Below are positions 44,196-54,150 of a stretch of DNA of 64,000 nt, piece by piece (positions within the stretch are counted from its first letter, which is position 1; each line of letters starts with the position of its first letter). The notes under the pieces are model-generated. The model saw nothing but the letters and a program-made list of their open reading frames with translations. It had not been told where the DNA came from and did no database searches. The DNA is taken from the NCBI GenBank assembly GCA_002723345.1, contig PBNV01000041.1, positions 1 through 64,000 of the forward strand, given 5' to 3'. Source of the DNA: Rhodospirillaceae bacterium (GTDB taxonomy: Bacteria; Pseudomonadota; Alphaproteobacteria; Rhodospirillales; UBA2165). Made by a program: the position numbers and the translations under genes.

Positions 44196-46940
44196 CTATA
44201 GCGCCTCCAGAAATTCCCGCGTAATACGGACCGCCTCAGCTAACCCGACCCGGTGAACATCCATACCTTCGGGGAAAGCGCCTTTCATTCTGGAGGGCAT
44301 GGCCTTGTCCAGCATCACGAAAACGCCCTTATCATCCGCACTCCGCACGAGCCGGCCGTAAGCCTGCTTTAAGCGAAGCCGTGTGATCAGATCGTCAAAA
44401 TTACCACCCTCCAATTCTCGTGAATAAAGCGTCTTCCGTGCTTTGTGAAGAATGGTCGGTCGCGGCCACGGCACCCGATCATAAATTAACAGCCGCAAAG
44501 ATCGGCCAGGGACATCTACTCCGTCTCGCACAGCATCGGTACCCAAAAGGCAGGTGTCGGTCTCAGCGCGGAAAATATCCACCAAGGTGCCCGTATCTAG
44601 CGGATCTATGTGCTGCGCCAGCAGGTGGAGATGATTAAGCTCCACATCGGCCACTAACCGCTCATAGACACTTTTGAGCCGCGCGATAGAAGTAAACAGA
44701 CCAAGCGCACCACCGTCTGACGCCAATATTAACTCCCGGTAGGCTGACGCGAGCTGACCGATATCATTCTTATTAATATCGCTGACAACAAGAATCCGGG
44801 TTTGCCCCGCATAATCAAAAGGAGATGACAAAAGGGAGCGCTCTCCTCCACCCGGTAAATGGCGAAACCCTGTACGGAAATCCGCAGCGTGCCAATCCAG
44901 ATCATCATTACCGGTGCCGTCGCGTAATGTCGCTGATGTCACGGCAAAGCCCTGCGCTGTTCTCGCCATGTATCCGGCAAAAGGCTTCATCGGATCTCGC
45001 CAATGGCGATGCATTCCAATGTCAAAATCCCGTCCACTAGACCGTTCCACTTCGAAAAAATCAATAAATTCTGGGGGTGTCTCCGTAGCGAGCGCGTCCA
45101 GCATGCCGCGCCAGGCTGTGACTTGCAGAACGCACCGACGCTCTAAGCTGCGGGCCACGGCTTCAATACGCTGACGGGTCGACGTTTCTAGTTCTTCTGC
45201 CTCGTCCTCCAAACGCGCTAAGAGAGCTGCCACAAGACTCTGAGCTGGTTGAAGGAGGGCTCCCAAACTGTCCGTGAGCGCCGATGCGTGAGCCAGAATT
45301 TCTGGCAACGGCGGCGCAGCCTCCGTCTCCAGACCAAAAGGCGTTTTCGAATTGGGGTCCCGGGCATAAACTTGCTGGCGGACGAGGCAGAGAAATTGTT
45401 CCGTTGCCCCGTGCGGCATACCATCGGAGAGCCGCTGCAGCCAACCGTGATTGGGGAGGCTGCGGGCCTGGGCGAGAATATCATCAAGATATTCCCGCGA
45501 TGACTCGTCATCGTTTAGAATATCCTCCATCCGGGCTTTCAAACCCCGTGCTCGAGACGCGCGCCGATCCTCTGCGCCGAGTATCCAGCGACGGAGTTCT
45601 GCCGTCTCGCCACCCGTCAAATGCGCCGAAAATGCACTGTCCGCAGCGTCAAATAGATGATGGCCTTCATCAAACACGTAGCGTGTGGGACCCTCACCCT
45701 CTGCCCCCAGAGCCAACTGCAACATGACCACGGCATGATTGGCCACCACTAGACGGGCCCGGCGGGCCCGGCGGACTGATTTTTCGATAAAACAGCGGCC
45801 ATAATGTTGGCACGCGGAATAAATACATTCCCCCCTTGTGTCAGTAAGATCAATGGTGCGCCGGCGGCCAAGCAAATCACCCAGCCAGGCTGGGAAGTCG
45901 CCACCAACCATGTCACCGTCCCGGGTCGCAGTAATCCATCGCGCCGTTAGGCCAAGGGTGACCCGATCCAGACCCTGGCTCTGGGCGATCGCATCCTCAA
46001 AATTGAGAAGGCACATGTAGTTTTCACGGCCTTTGCGGATTACTGCCCGCAGTGCCTTAGTTGCGGGGTCGGGATAGAGTTTGTCCAATTCCCTATCCAA
46101 TTGCCGTTGTAGGTTTCGCGTGAATGTGGAAATCCAAACGGGCGCCTCGTTCTTCTCCGCCCAGACACTGGCAGGCGCTATATAACCTAGCGTTTTGCCC
46201 ACACCCGTACCCGCTTCTGCAATAATGGCTTGAGGGTGCTCCGGTTGCTCTTTTGGCAGAAATGCAAGACCGGCATCGGTGGAATAGGTGGATTGCTCGG
46301 AACGGTTTTCGGCCTCGCTCCCAAGCAACTGATCCAGCCGTTCCAGAATTTCCGTGCTGGTGACAGGCTCATTTCCCGGGGACGGCGGCGGCGCCGCATC
46401 TTCCCACTCCTTGAGCCGGTTCCATACACGGAACCCGTCCAACGAATGTCCCACCCGTGCTTGTTCTCGCCCCTGATCCAATGCGGCCAGGACCGAGATG
46501 CCCCAGGACCAGCCTGACTCCGCCATAGCCCATGCAATGGATCGTGCACTCCGATCGACCTGGGCGAGTTCCCCCAATAGCCCGGCTACAATGGTCAAAA
46601 GGGCCCCTGGTGTATCTTCGAGTTTTTCCGGCACATCGATGTCCAACGCGGCAGCGAGGCCCGCTACTGTCGGCAGACAAAATTGTGCCGGCCGTACGAA
46701 GGCGAACAACTCAAGCACATCAAAAGCCGTGAAAACCGGACACTTTAGGTGGGAAGCGACGGATTTGGTATGGCAAAGGATGGGTGACATCTTTTGTACC
46801 CGCTCAGCCGCCGAACTGTGATCGATTTCAGTCAATTCGCCGTCCGGCGTCAACCACATCACGTGGCGGTGATCAGCCGCAAGCAGCGGCGCATCGGGAA
46901 GCCTAATAGGCGAGTCGCCAGAGGGGGCGGGTACGTCCAT
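44196..46940 (-). CDS. DinG-family ATP-dependent DNA helicase
   Basis: 914 residues. Superfamily 2, XPD/DinG type: Walker A AEAGTGVGKTLGY near residue 240, a DEGHH box (DEAH variant), an Fe-S cluster region with Cys in ENYMCL, GECIYSACQHYGRC, and a C-terminal helicase motif block LIYDRVPWP, RLKQAYGRLVRS. The ~230 N-terminal residues show a faint exonuclease-like start (LLAADHRHVMWLTPDG) without the usual DEDD residues, so this is likely a non-nuclease domain. Role in unwinding DNA or R-loop structures. Start at ATG 46940, 120 bp from the divergent lysS. Confidence 0.88.
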   Translation of the reverse strand: MDVPAPSGDSPIRLPDAPLLAADHRHVMWLTPDGELTEIDHSSAAERVQKMSPILCHTKSVASHLKCPVFTAFDVLELFAFVRPAQFCLPTVAGLAAALDIDVPEKLEDTPGALLTIVAGLLGELAQVDRSARSIAWAMAESGWSWGISVLAALDQGREQARVGHSLDGFRVWNRLKEWEDAAPPPSPGNEPVTSTEILERLDQLLGSEAENRSEQSTYSTDAGLAFLPKEQPEHPQAIIAEAGTGVGKTLGYIAPASVWAEKNEAPVWISTFTRNLQRQLDRELDKLYPDPATKALRAVIRKGRENYMCLLNFEDAIAQSQGLDRVTLGLTARWITATRDGDMVGGDFPAWLGDLLGRRRTIDLTDTRGECIYSACQHYGRCFIEKSVRRARRARLVVANHAVVMLQLALGAEGEGPTRYVFDEGHHLFDAADSAFSAHLTGGETAELRRWILGAEDRRASRARGLKARMEDILNDDESSREYLDDILAQARSLPNHGWLQRLSDGMPHGATEQFLCLVRQQVYARDPNSKTPFGLETEAAPPLPEILAHASALTDSLGALLQPAQSLVAALLARLEDEAEELETSTRQRIEAVARSLERRCVLQVTAWRGMLDALATETPPEFIDFFEVERSSGRDFDIGMHRHWRDPMKPFAGYMARTAQGFAVTSATLRDGTGNDDLDWHAADFRTGFRHLPGGGERSLLSSPFDYAGQTRILVVSDINKNDIGQLASAYRELILASDGGALGLFTSIARLKSVYERLVADVELNHLHLLAQHIDPLDTGTLVDIFRAETDTCLLGTDAVRDGVDVPGRSLRLLIYDRVPWPRPTILHKARKTLYSRELEGGNFDDLITRLRLKQAYGRLVRSADDKGVFVMLDKAMPSRMKGAFPEGMDVHRVGLAEAVRITREFLEAL

Positions 46941-47060
46941 GGGCGCATCCTAATGCGCTGGGACAAAGAGACCAATACGGAGCATAAAACCGGTGTTGAC
47001 GGCGAGGAAGCGGCCACTTACGGTCCGCCGACCATCCCATAGAAAAGGGAATCGCATCCC

Positions 47061-48644
47061 GTGTCTGATCTGAAAAATCTGGCGCAAGACTCCAAGGCCT
47101 GGCCCTTCGCCGAAGCACGACAACTGCTGAAACGACTCCGTGGTTGCGCGCCGGACAAGGGCTATGTTCTGTTTGAAACCGGCTATGGCCCGTCGGGATT
47201 GCCTCATATCGGTACATTTGGCGAGGTTGCTCGAACCACCATGGTGCGCCATGCCTTTGCGCAATTATCCGACATTCCGACGCGGCTATTTGTCTTCTCC
47301 GACGACATGGATGGTCTTCGCAAAGTGCCCGACAATATCCCGGAACAGGAAATGGTGGCGGCCCATCTAGGTAAACCGCTCACCGCCATTCCCGACCCTT
47401 TTGGCACTCACGAAAGCTTCGGCCAGCACAATAATGCGCGCCTGCAAGCCTTTCTGGATGACTTTGGTTTTGACTATGAGTTCAAGTCGTCCACCATCGC
47501 CTATAAAGCGGGTGAATTCGACGAGACTTTGTTAAGCGTTCTGCGCAACTACGAAAAAGTCATCAATGTAATCCTGCCCACCCTTGGCGAAGAGCGGCGT
47601 AAAACCTACTCCCCCTTCTTACCCATCTGTCCGAAAACGGGCCTCGTCCTGCAAGTGCCGGTAATAGAGCGCAACGAAGAAGCGGGCACCATCGTCTATG
47701 AAGAGGAAGGTACCCGCACGGAGGTGCAAGTCACGGGCGGCCATTGCAAATTGCAATGGAAAGCAGATTGGGCCATGCGCTGGCGGGCTCTTGATGTGGA
47801 TTATGAAATGTCCGGCAAGGACTTGATCGATTCTGTTAAGCTGTCTGGCGCCGTCACCCGCCTTTTAGGCGGCACACCGCCAGCGGGCTTTACCTACGAG
47901 CTCTTCCTGGATAAAAACGGCGAGAAAATTTCCAAATCCCGCGGCAATGGTCTCTCCATGGAGGAATGGCTCAAATACGCCCCGCCGGAAAGCCTGAGCC
48001 AGTTCATGTACCAGAAGCCGACTCAGGCTAAACGGCTGTTTTTTGACGTTATCCCAAAGAATGTGGACGATTATCTTAGCCATCTGTCCAAGTATCCGGA
48101 ACAAGACCAGAAAGCACAACTTGCAAATCCAGCCTGGCACATTCATAACGGCCAGCCCCCGGTGGAAGACGCCCATCTCTCCTACAATATCTTACTGAAT
48201 TTAGCTGGTGTGTGTAACTCGGAGGACAAAGACGTCCTCTGGCACTTCATCTCGCGTTACCGACCTGATGCGACACGGGAAAATGCACCTACACTAGACC
48301 GACTCACGAGTTACGCTGTGGAGTATTTCCGGGATTTTGTAAAACCGCACAAAAAATATAGAGCCCCCACGGATATGGAACGAGCCGCGCTTGAAGATTT
48401 GGCAAACTCCCTGAGTGCGCTGCCGCCGGGCGCGACGGCGGAAGATGTCCAAACCGCGGTATATGCCGTTGGCACGAGCCACGAATTTGATGATCTAAAG
48501 AGTTGGTTCAAGGCCCTATATGAGACCTTGCTCGGGCAATCGACGGGTCCCCGGATGGGTTCATTCATTATCCTTTACGGTATTGAAGAAACCCAAATAT
48601 TGATTGACCGTGTCCTCAAAGGAGAAGATTTGGGTGCAAATTGA
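47061..48644 (+). CDS. lysS: Lysine--tRNA ligase, class I
   Basis: 527 residues of the archaeal-type class I lysyl-tRNA synthetase. The HIGH motif appears as [14 protein letters not shown] and the KMSKS-like loop as KISKSRGNG. Charges tRNA-Lys for translation. Class I LysRS occurs in archaea, spirochaetes and most alphaproteobacteria, in contrast to the class II enzyme of enterobacteria, and so supports an alphaproteobacterial source. It is divergent from the DinG-like helicase. Confidence 0.96.
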   Translation: MSDLKNLAQDSKAWPFAEARQLLKRLRGCAPDKGYVLFETGYGPSGLPHIGTFGEVARTTMVRHAFAQLSDIPTRLFVFSDDMDGLRKVPDNIPEQEMVAAHLGKPLTAIPDPFGTHESFGQHNNARLQAFLDDFGFDYEFKSSTIAYKAGEFDETLLSVLRNYEKVINVILPTLGEERRKTYSPFLPICPKTGLVLQVPVIERNEEAGTIVYEEEGTRTEVQVTGGHCKLQWKADWAMRWRALDVDYEMSGKDLIDSVKLSGAVTRLLGGTPPAGFTYELFLDKNGEKISKSRGNGLSMEEWLKYAPPESLSQFMYQKPTQAKRLFFDVIPKNVDDYLSHLSKYPEQDQKAQLANPAWHIHNGQPPVEDAHLSYNILLNLAGVCNSEDKDVLWHFISRYRPDATRENAPTLDRLTSYAVEYFRDFVKPHKKYRAPTDMERAALEDLANSLSALPPGATAEDVQTAVYAVGTSHEFDDLKSWFKALYETLLGQSTGPRMGSFIILYGIEETQILIDRVLKGEDLGAN

Positions 48645-48849
48645 ACCGTATCCATGGGGGGGCTTACCAAGTTTGCATATCCATTATTTTCCATAAGTCA
48701 ATGAAAAGCATATCTCCGATAGACCAGCCGCAGCGTGACCGACGCCCACTGTTCGGTGAGCCGGAAATCAACTCAACAAAACCAAAGCAACCGGCACGCA
48801 ATGCTCCTGAGAGCCCATACGTTGTTTTTGACCCAAGCTCGGTGGCACA

Positions 48850-49773
48850 ATGTCCTATCGCATAGAACAGATCGTCGAGTGTGAAACCTATCTCGGCGAA
48901 AGTCCCGTCTGGGACGTGGAAACGGGCATCTTCTGGTGGGTGGATGGCACAGGCCGACGGAAAGGCAAAGATAATATTTTTCGGCTTGAACCCCGGTCGG
49001 GCAAGGTCGATGCCCGGGCCATTCCGGACCACGACATCGGGGCTTTGGCAATCCGCAAAGACGGAGGGTTGGTTCTGGCGTTGAATGATGGCTTTTATTT
49101 TTATGATTTCGAGAGAGACAATCTTGCCCTCATCACGCCCATTGAGGAGGAACAGCCCCGCACGCGCTTAAACGATGGCAAAGTGGACCGCCGCGGGCGC
49201 TTCATCGCCGGTGGTATGGATGATTTGGAGGAGTTAGCAATCTGCGGTATCTGGCGCCTGGATCCTGATCTCAGCACTCATCAAATAGGTGGTGGCATCA
49301 TTTGCACCAATGGGCCAAGCTGGTCACCGGACGATAAGACTTTTTATATTACAGATACCTTCCAAGACGTCATGTGGGCCTATGACTATGACATCGAGAC
49401 GGGAGCTCTCTCGAATCAGCGTGACTTTGCCTCAACCAAGGGCCAGGAGGGAGTCTGTGATGGCTCCACGGTAGATTCGGAGGGCTGTGTTTGGACAGCG
49501 GAACTCCGCACTGGCGAACTTGTTCGCCGCACGCCCGACGGCGAGGAGGAACGTCGTATTGGCATGCCGGTCAGAAACATTACCTCCGTGATGTTTGGCG
49601 GGGCTGATCTGGATGAACTTTATGTCACTTCAATGGCAAGGATAGATCATCCCGGCGCAGGGGCGCATGATGCGTTCGTGACCGAAGATCACCCCCAATT
49701 TGGTGCTGGCTCCCTATTTAAGTTGACCGGTCTCGGAATCCGGGGCGTTCCCGAACCCCGTTTTGGAGGATAA
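48850..49773 (+). CDS. SMP-30/gluconolactonase/LRE family protein
   Basis: 307 residues, six-bladed beta-propeller. Family hallmarks include LGESPVWD with the metal-binding Glu, RLNDGKVDRRGRFIAG with the Asn/Asp ligands, and NGPSWSPDDKTFYITDT. Members hydrolyse sugar lactones with a divalent metal. It precedes a RidA gene (about 77 bp) on the same strand. Probably part of a sugar-acid or amino-sugar pathway. The exact lactone is not known. Confidence 0.9.
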   Translation: MSYRIEQIVECETYLGESPVWDVETGIFWWVDGTGRRKGKDNIFRLEPRSGKVDARAIPDHDIGALAIRKDGGLVLALNDGFYFYDFERDNLALITPIEEEQPRTRLNDGKVDRRGRFIAGGMDDLEELAICGIWRLDPDLSTHQIGGGIICTNGPSWSPDDKTFYITDTFQDVMWAYDYDIETGALSNQRDFASTKGQEGVCDGSTVDSEGCVWTAELRTGELVRRTPDGEEERRIGMPVRNITSVMFGGADLDELYVTSMARIDHPGAGAHDAFVTEDHPQFGAGSLFKLTGLGIRGVPEPRFGG

Positions 49774-49850
49774 ATACCGGACAACCCGAGAGCCAGATTT
49801 TCACATCTTGATCTGGCGCCTTAAAAAGTTTGAAGTGAGAGGATATTGTA

Positions 49851-50267
49851 ATGGAAAACTCCCTTAAAATTGGACGCATTCGTCCTAAATTTCTGCACAA
49901 CAAGCCTCATTTCACCAATTTGGTAACCAGCGAAGGGGGCAAAATGATCCATCTCTCAGGACTTGTGGCGTCGACCAAGGATGGCGACCTAGTAGGTGCT
50001 GGAGATTTGGCGGCGCAGATGGCCTATATCTACAAGACCATCCGTAAATCGCTTGCGATGGCTGGTGCGACCCCCGCTAATGTGGTGCGGCAACGCGTCT
50101 TCGTCGTCGGACTTAAATTGGAACACCGGCCCCTAATCATGCAAGCGATGATGGATTTTTACGGTGACGGCGGGTCAGCCTCTAGTACCTGCGTGGGTGT
50201 GGAAGCTCTCCTTGTCGACGGCGCACTCGTAGAAATCGACACCACCGCTGTCGTGGATGTAGCCTAA
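49851..50267 (+). CDS. RidA family protein
   Basis: 138 residues, slightly above the ~130-residue norm. It has VRQRVFVVG and the C-terminal STCVGVEALLVDGALVEID block typical of the YjgF/YER057c/UK114 fold. RidA homologues deaminate reactive enamine/imine intermediates. Whether the key Arg of active RidA is conserved is not clear at this end of the family, so deaminase activity is uncertain. Follows SMP-30 and may be co-transcribed. Confidence 0.84.
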   Translation: MENSLKIGRIRPKFLHNKPHFTNLVTSEGGKMIHLSGLVASTKDGDLVGAGDLAAQMAYIYKTIRKSLAMAGATPANVVRQRVFVVGLKLEHRPLIMQAMMDFYGDGGSASSTCVGVEALLVDGALVEIDTTAVVDVA

Positions 50268-50346
50268 AGTCACTTTTACTTTGGCCCCTCGATCCTGCAG
50301 CACAGCGGAGACCTATCTGAGCCCGGATGCCATCGGCGGAAACTGC

Positions 50347-51186
50347 CTATACATCTGCTGGGGTTTCTACGGGCTGTGAGGAATGGGCGCCAATCTCCCG
50401 AGATGGCGCACCGCCTCGGATGTTTTTGCCGGTGGGCTCCCAAGTACAAATGGGCGCATTCTCCACCCAAATGGTCTTAAATTCACCTGGCACGAAAAAC
50501 TCAACAAACACAAAGTTTTCTGATCCATCGCATTCAAAGTAGTGATGCTCGCGCTCGTAGTTATAAACAATATCACCTGGTCGCAATCGGTGTGGCTGTT
50601 CGTCGGTGTACACAATGCCCTCGCCCGAAATCACATACTGAAAATGCTCAGCATCCTCGTGATAGTGGTTGGAAGCAACGGTGTTCGGGGGATAGATTAT
50701 CATCTCCCCCGATATTGCCTTGGTAGAAAATAGTTGCGGCGTAACAAAATAAATACGTTTACGGGCATCATGAGTGGAATCAAGCACTGGTTCTTTTGAC
50801 CAATCGACAAGCCGAAAGCCCGGCGGGGTGTTTGCGAAAGCGGGATCAAATCGGGCAGCATCCGGAACGCGTGCATGAAGAATCCGACTGCGTTCATGAC
50901 CCTCAAGCCGACCCTCAAAGCCGCCGGGCAGAAACATCAGATGCTGGTTGCCGAGTGTGTGAGTGCCTTCCGAGCCGGAAAGCTGGACCGTTCCGTCCAA
51001 CACCTGAAGCCAAGTAATATCGCCCCCCGCAACGGATAGTGGCATGGTACACCCTGATCCCAAGTCCCAGTGATCCAAACGTATGTTGTCGTTGCTTGTG
51101 ATACTGTCGTCCAGCAAAACGCGTCTCAGGGCCCCATCACTTAACGTCTCGGGATCAATGGTATCTTTATTGAAAATTTTTGGCAT
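50347..51186 (-). CDS. Two-domain cupin protein
   Basis: 279 residues with a bicupin layout. The C-terminal cupin retains likely metal ligands: NHYHEDAEHFQYVISGEG (HxH and Glu) and a later His in YEREHHYFEC. The N-terminal cupin lacks an obvious HxH. Similar to (S)-ureidoglycine aminohydrolase-like bicupins, but no purine genes are nearby. It is convergent with RidA and upstream of a VOC protein's end. The substrate is not predictable. Confidence 0.82.
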   Translation of the reverse strand: MPKIFNKDTIDPETLSDGALRRVLLDDSITSNDNIRLDHWDLGSGCTMPLSVAGGDITWLQVLDGTVQLSGSEGTHTLGNQHLMFLPGGFEGRLEGHERSRILHARVPDAARFDPAFANTPPGFRLVDWSKEPVLDSTHDARKRIYFVTPQLFSTKAISGEMIIYPPNTVASNHYHEDAEHFQYVISGEGIVYTDEQPHRLRPGDIVYNYEREHHYFECDGSENFVFVEFFVPGEFKTIWVENAPICTWEPTGKNIRGGAPSREIGAHSSQPVETPADV

Positions 51187-51282
51187 CTATTCTACCTCCC
51201 CAGCGGAATATAAATCTGGCAACAAATAACATATCATGGAAGCAAAAAGGTTGCAGGCCACTCTTCAAAACTCTTCCTCCCC

Positions 51283-51873
51283 TTATTCACATGCAGGGCC
51301 ACGGTCCTCCGCCAATTTATCGGCCAATTCATTTGACCAGTCCTTCCAGGGCCGCGTCGCTACATCATCTCCAAAAGCGTCTATTGTGGCTTTGAGAATT
51401 TCCGCGTCGGTCAGGGAGAGATCCAACTTGTCGATACAGGGCTGGCGCACATAAAAGGGCGAGTCCAAAAACATTTCTATCCGATTACCCTCCGGATCAT
51501 GACAATAGAGTGACCACGCATTCCCATGATTGACCCCATATGGCAACATATCCTCACTCAAGACATCATCCGGCAGGTTTTCGATCCGCGCCTTCATCAA
51601 GCGGAGGTCATCCAGACAGTCAAACCGGAAAGACAATTGCTGAATAGTGGTCTCATCTGTCGTGCGGGACGTTTCGAGAACCACCTGATGGTGTTCGCGG
51701 GCATCCCGGGTCAAAAACCGGATGTGGTGACCCCGCGCCGGTCCGGCATCCGTCTCAACCATGCTAAAAGCCTGAAGGTAAAACGCTGCCATCCGATCAA
51801 TGTCTTTTACGTACAGGCCTACATGGCTGAAAGACCAGGGCGGGGCTATATTGTTGGTACTGTCAGGAGACAT
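51283..51873 (-). CDS. Single-domain VOC family protein
   Basis: 196 residues from the ATG at 51873; the open frame extends to 51966 with non-family residues. One glyoxalase/bleomycin-resistance fold: FSHVGLYVKDIDRMAAFY (first metal His), HHQVVLE, and GNAWSLYCHDPEGNRIEMFLD (His, Glu). It likely binds a divalent metal and acts in dioxygenase- or isomerase-type chemistry. It may pair with the cupin gene downstream, about 97 bp away, on the same strand. Weak ribosome site. Confidence 0.8.
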   Translation of the reverse strand: MSPDSTNNIAPPWSFSHVGLYVKDIDRMAAFYLQAFSMVETDAGPARGHHIRFLTRDAREHHQVVLETSRTTDETTIQQLSFRFDCLDDLRLMKARIENLPDDVLSEDMLPYGVNHGNAWSLYCHDPEGNRIEMFLDSPFYVRQPCIDKLDLSLTDAEILKATIDAFGDDVATRPWKDWSNELADKLAEDRGPACE

Positions 51874-52112
51874 ACGGACGTTCCAGATTTGGGTAATGAT
51901 AGAAGGTTCTAAAGTACAGATATTGGACCTTTTTTTACAAGTGACCGGTCTTAAATATACAGTCAAAAAACATAACCATAGTTACCCGTTCCAAAGGCTT
52001 AGACTGCATCAGAAAAATCCCTAGACTTCATGACTTAATCAGTAAAATGACAAAAACTGCGGGAGAAGAAAACATCGCGCGCATGTTGGGATAAGTAAGG
52101 GCACATAAAAAT

Positions 52113-52571
52113 CTATCGCCGCTCAGAGAAGAATTCACGCAGCAACGACGCGCTGGCTTTTTCCTCAATGCCTCCATAAACTTCTGGGACATGCGTGCAG
52201 GAGCTCTGAGCAAAAATCTTGGGGCCGTGATCAACGCCGCCCCCCTTAGGATCAAACGCTCCGAAATACAGCCGACGTAGACGCGCGATAGAAATGGCTT
52301 GAGCGCACATGGGACAGGGTTCCAGGGTTACATAAAGATCACATCCGGGTAGACGGGGAGCACAGAGGCGCTGTCCACCCAACCGGAGAACAAGCATCTC
52401 TGCATGTGCCGTTGGATCGTGAAGCTCTTCAACCTGGTTTCCCGCAGCGGCAACGATCTTACCGGAAAAACTCTCTACGAGGACGGCACCCACCGGAACC
52501 TCGCCGGCGGCACCGGCTCTCTCCGCCTGGTCAAGCGCCAGCTGCATATAACTCCTTGCATCTTTCGACAT
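52113..52571 (-). CDS. tadA: tRNA adenosine(34) deaminase TadA
   Basis: 152 residues. Zn deaminase motifs are intact: HAEMLVLR (HAE) and PCPMCAQA (PCxxC). It converts A34 of tRNA-Arg(ACG) to inosine. The start at ATG 52571 is about 88 bp from the divergent gamma-glutamyl-GABA hydrolase-like gene. Confidence 0.93.
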   Translation of the reverse strand: MSKDARSYMQLALDQAERAGAAGEVPVGAVLVESFSGKIVAAAGNQVEELHDPTAHAEMLVLRLGGQRLCAPRLPGCDLYVTLEPCPMCAQAISIARLRRLYFGAFDPKGGGVDHGPKIFAQSSCTHVPEVYGGIEEKASASLLREFFSERR

Positions 52572-52658
52572 GCCAGAGACAGTGGCAGGTGGCCTGCCCA
52601 GCCGTCAAGCTGTTGTCTTCATGTTGCACCGGGACTCGACGGGCTCTACAGTGCTATC

Positions 52659-53384
52659 ATGGCTGCTCCCGGACAGAGACCTCTTATCGCGATCACTGTG
52701 GACTCGGAAGATCCCGGGGGGTATTCCAAATTTCCCTGGTATGCGCTGCGCGAAAATTACGCGGGCGTGGTCGCAAAGGCAGGCGGCATACCACTCATTC
52801 TGCCTAATGAGGCCGCCTTAGTAAAAGATTATGCAGCTCTTATCGACGGCCTGGTCATCACCGGCGGCGCATTTGATGTCCCCCCCGCGCTGTATGACCA
52901 AGGGACCGCCCATGACACCGTCATCCTAAAGGAAAACCGGACCGCATTCGAACTTGGCATCACCCGTAAGGCCTTGGAGAGAGACATCCCGGTCCTGGGC
53001 ATCTGCGGCGGGGAGCAACTTTTGAACGTGGCCCTTGGCGGGTCCCTCATTCAACACATCCCAGATGACGTGGACAACGCGCTGGCCCATGAACAACCCA
53101 ATCCACGGGATGAGCCGGGCCACCCCGTCGTCATTGAAAAAAACACACTCCTGCATGACATCGTCGGCGTGACGAAAATGCGCGTAAATTCCGCTCACCA
53201 TCAAGCTGTGGCGGCGGTTTCCGGCTCTGTTACGGTTAATGCTAAAGCACCTGACGGGGTCATTGAGGGTATTGAAGCGCCGCGTCAACGGTTCTGTCTG
53301 GGCGTCCAGTGGCACCCGGAGTTCGAAGTAGATCCAAACGACATGCGCATTTTTTGGGCTTTTATCGATGCCGCCCGAAACTAG
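52659..53384 (+). CDS. Gamma-glutamyl-gamma-aminobutyrate hydrolase family protein (peptidase C26)
   Basis: 242 residues from the ATG at 52659; a longer frame back to 52404 lies opposite tadA and is discounted. Class I glutamine amidotransferase-like fold with the catalytic Cys in LGICGGEQLLNV and His in GVQWHPEFE. PuuD-type enzymes release GABA from gamma-glutamyl-GABA. It overlaps the pseudouridine synthase start by 17 bp, so the genes are coupled. Confidence 0.88.
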   Translation: MAAPGQRPLIAITVDSEDPGGYSKFPWYALRENYAGVVAKAGGIPLILPNEAALVKDYAALIDGLVITGGAFDVPPALYDQGTAHDTVILKENRTAFELGITRKALERDIPVLGICGGEQLLNVALGGSLIQHIPDDVDNALAHEQPNPRDEPGHPVVIEKNTLLHDIVGVTKMRVNSAHHQAVAAVSGSVTVNAKAPDGVIEGIEAPRQRFCLGVQWHPEFEVDPNDMRIFWAFIDAARN

Positions 53385-54150
53385 TCAGTCCCCAAATCCT
53401 AAAGGGGAACGCATCGCCAAGATTATGTCCCGTGCAGGTTTATGCTCGCGCCGGGAAGCCGAACGTTGGATCACGGACGGACGCGTCACAATGGACGGTG
53501 AGGTTCTCAAAACACCGGCGGTAAAAGTGACGGCCGCCAACAAGATAAAAGTCGATGGCAAACCCCTGCCGCAAGCGGAGACAACCCGATTGTGGCGCTA
53601 CCATAAACCCACTGGTCTTCTTACCACCCACAAGGATACTGACGGCCGACCAACAGTGTTTCAGTCGTTACCCGACACCCTCCCCCGTCTGATCTCTGTC
53701 GGCCGACTCGACCTCAATTCAGAGGGCCTCTTGCTGCTGACCAACGACGGCGAGCTTGCGCGAAAATTAGAGCTGCCGGCAACGGGCTGGCGGCGACGCT
53801 ATCGGGTGCGTGTTCATGGCCGCATCCAAGCCGATGCTCTTTTTCCCCTGGAAGATGGTTTGAATATAGCTGGGATTAAATATGGGCCGATCAAAGCCAG
53901 GTTGGAACGGCAACAGGGCGCGAATGCTTGGCTCTCGGTATCTCTGACCGAAGGAAAAAACCGCGAGATCCGGACGGTGATGGAACATATGGGCTGGCCA
54001 GTCTCACGGCTAATCCGCATCTCTTATGGCCCCTTTCAGCTCGGTCATTTAGCCAAGGGTGAAATTGACGAAATTAAACAAAAGACGCTCCGCGAGCAAT
54101 TGGGGCTCAAGCCCGTGAAGGACCGGTCCCGTGCGCATCGTCGGCGGTGA
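53368..54150 (+). CDS. RsuA/RluB-type pseudouridine synthase
   Basis: 260 residues: an S4 RNA-binding domain (IAKIMSRAGLCSRREAERWI) followed by a RsuA-family catalytic domain with GRLDLNSEGLLLLTNDG, where the Asp is catalytic, and a C-terminal GKNREIRTVMEHMGWPVSRLIR. It modifies a uridine in 16S or 23S rRNA. RluB is likeliest by length and neighbour rsmD, but RsuA/RluE cannot be excluded. Overlaps the neighbours on both sides. Confidence 0.9.
   Translation: MPPETSQSPNPKGERIAKIMSRAGLCSRREAERWITDGRVTMDGEVLKTPAVKVTAANKIKVDGKPLPQAETTRLWRYHKPTGLLTTHKDTDGRPTVFQSLPDTLPRLISVGRLDLNSEGLLLLTNDGELARKLELPATGWRRRYRVRVHGRIQADALFPLEDGLNIAGIKYGPIKARLERQQGANAWLSVSLTEGKNREIRTVMEHMGWPVSRLIRISYGPFQLGHLAKGEIDEIKQKTLREQLGLKPVKDRSRAHRRR

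Noticed and set aside
52404-52658. N-terminal extension of the gamma-glutamyl-GABA hydrolase frame
   Set aside because: It lies opposite tadA, lacks family similarity, and the C26 fold begins at the ATG at 52659.
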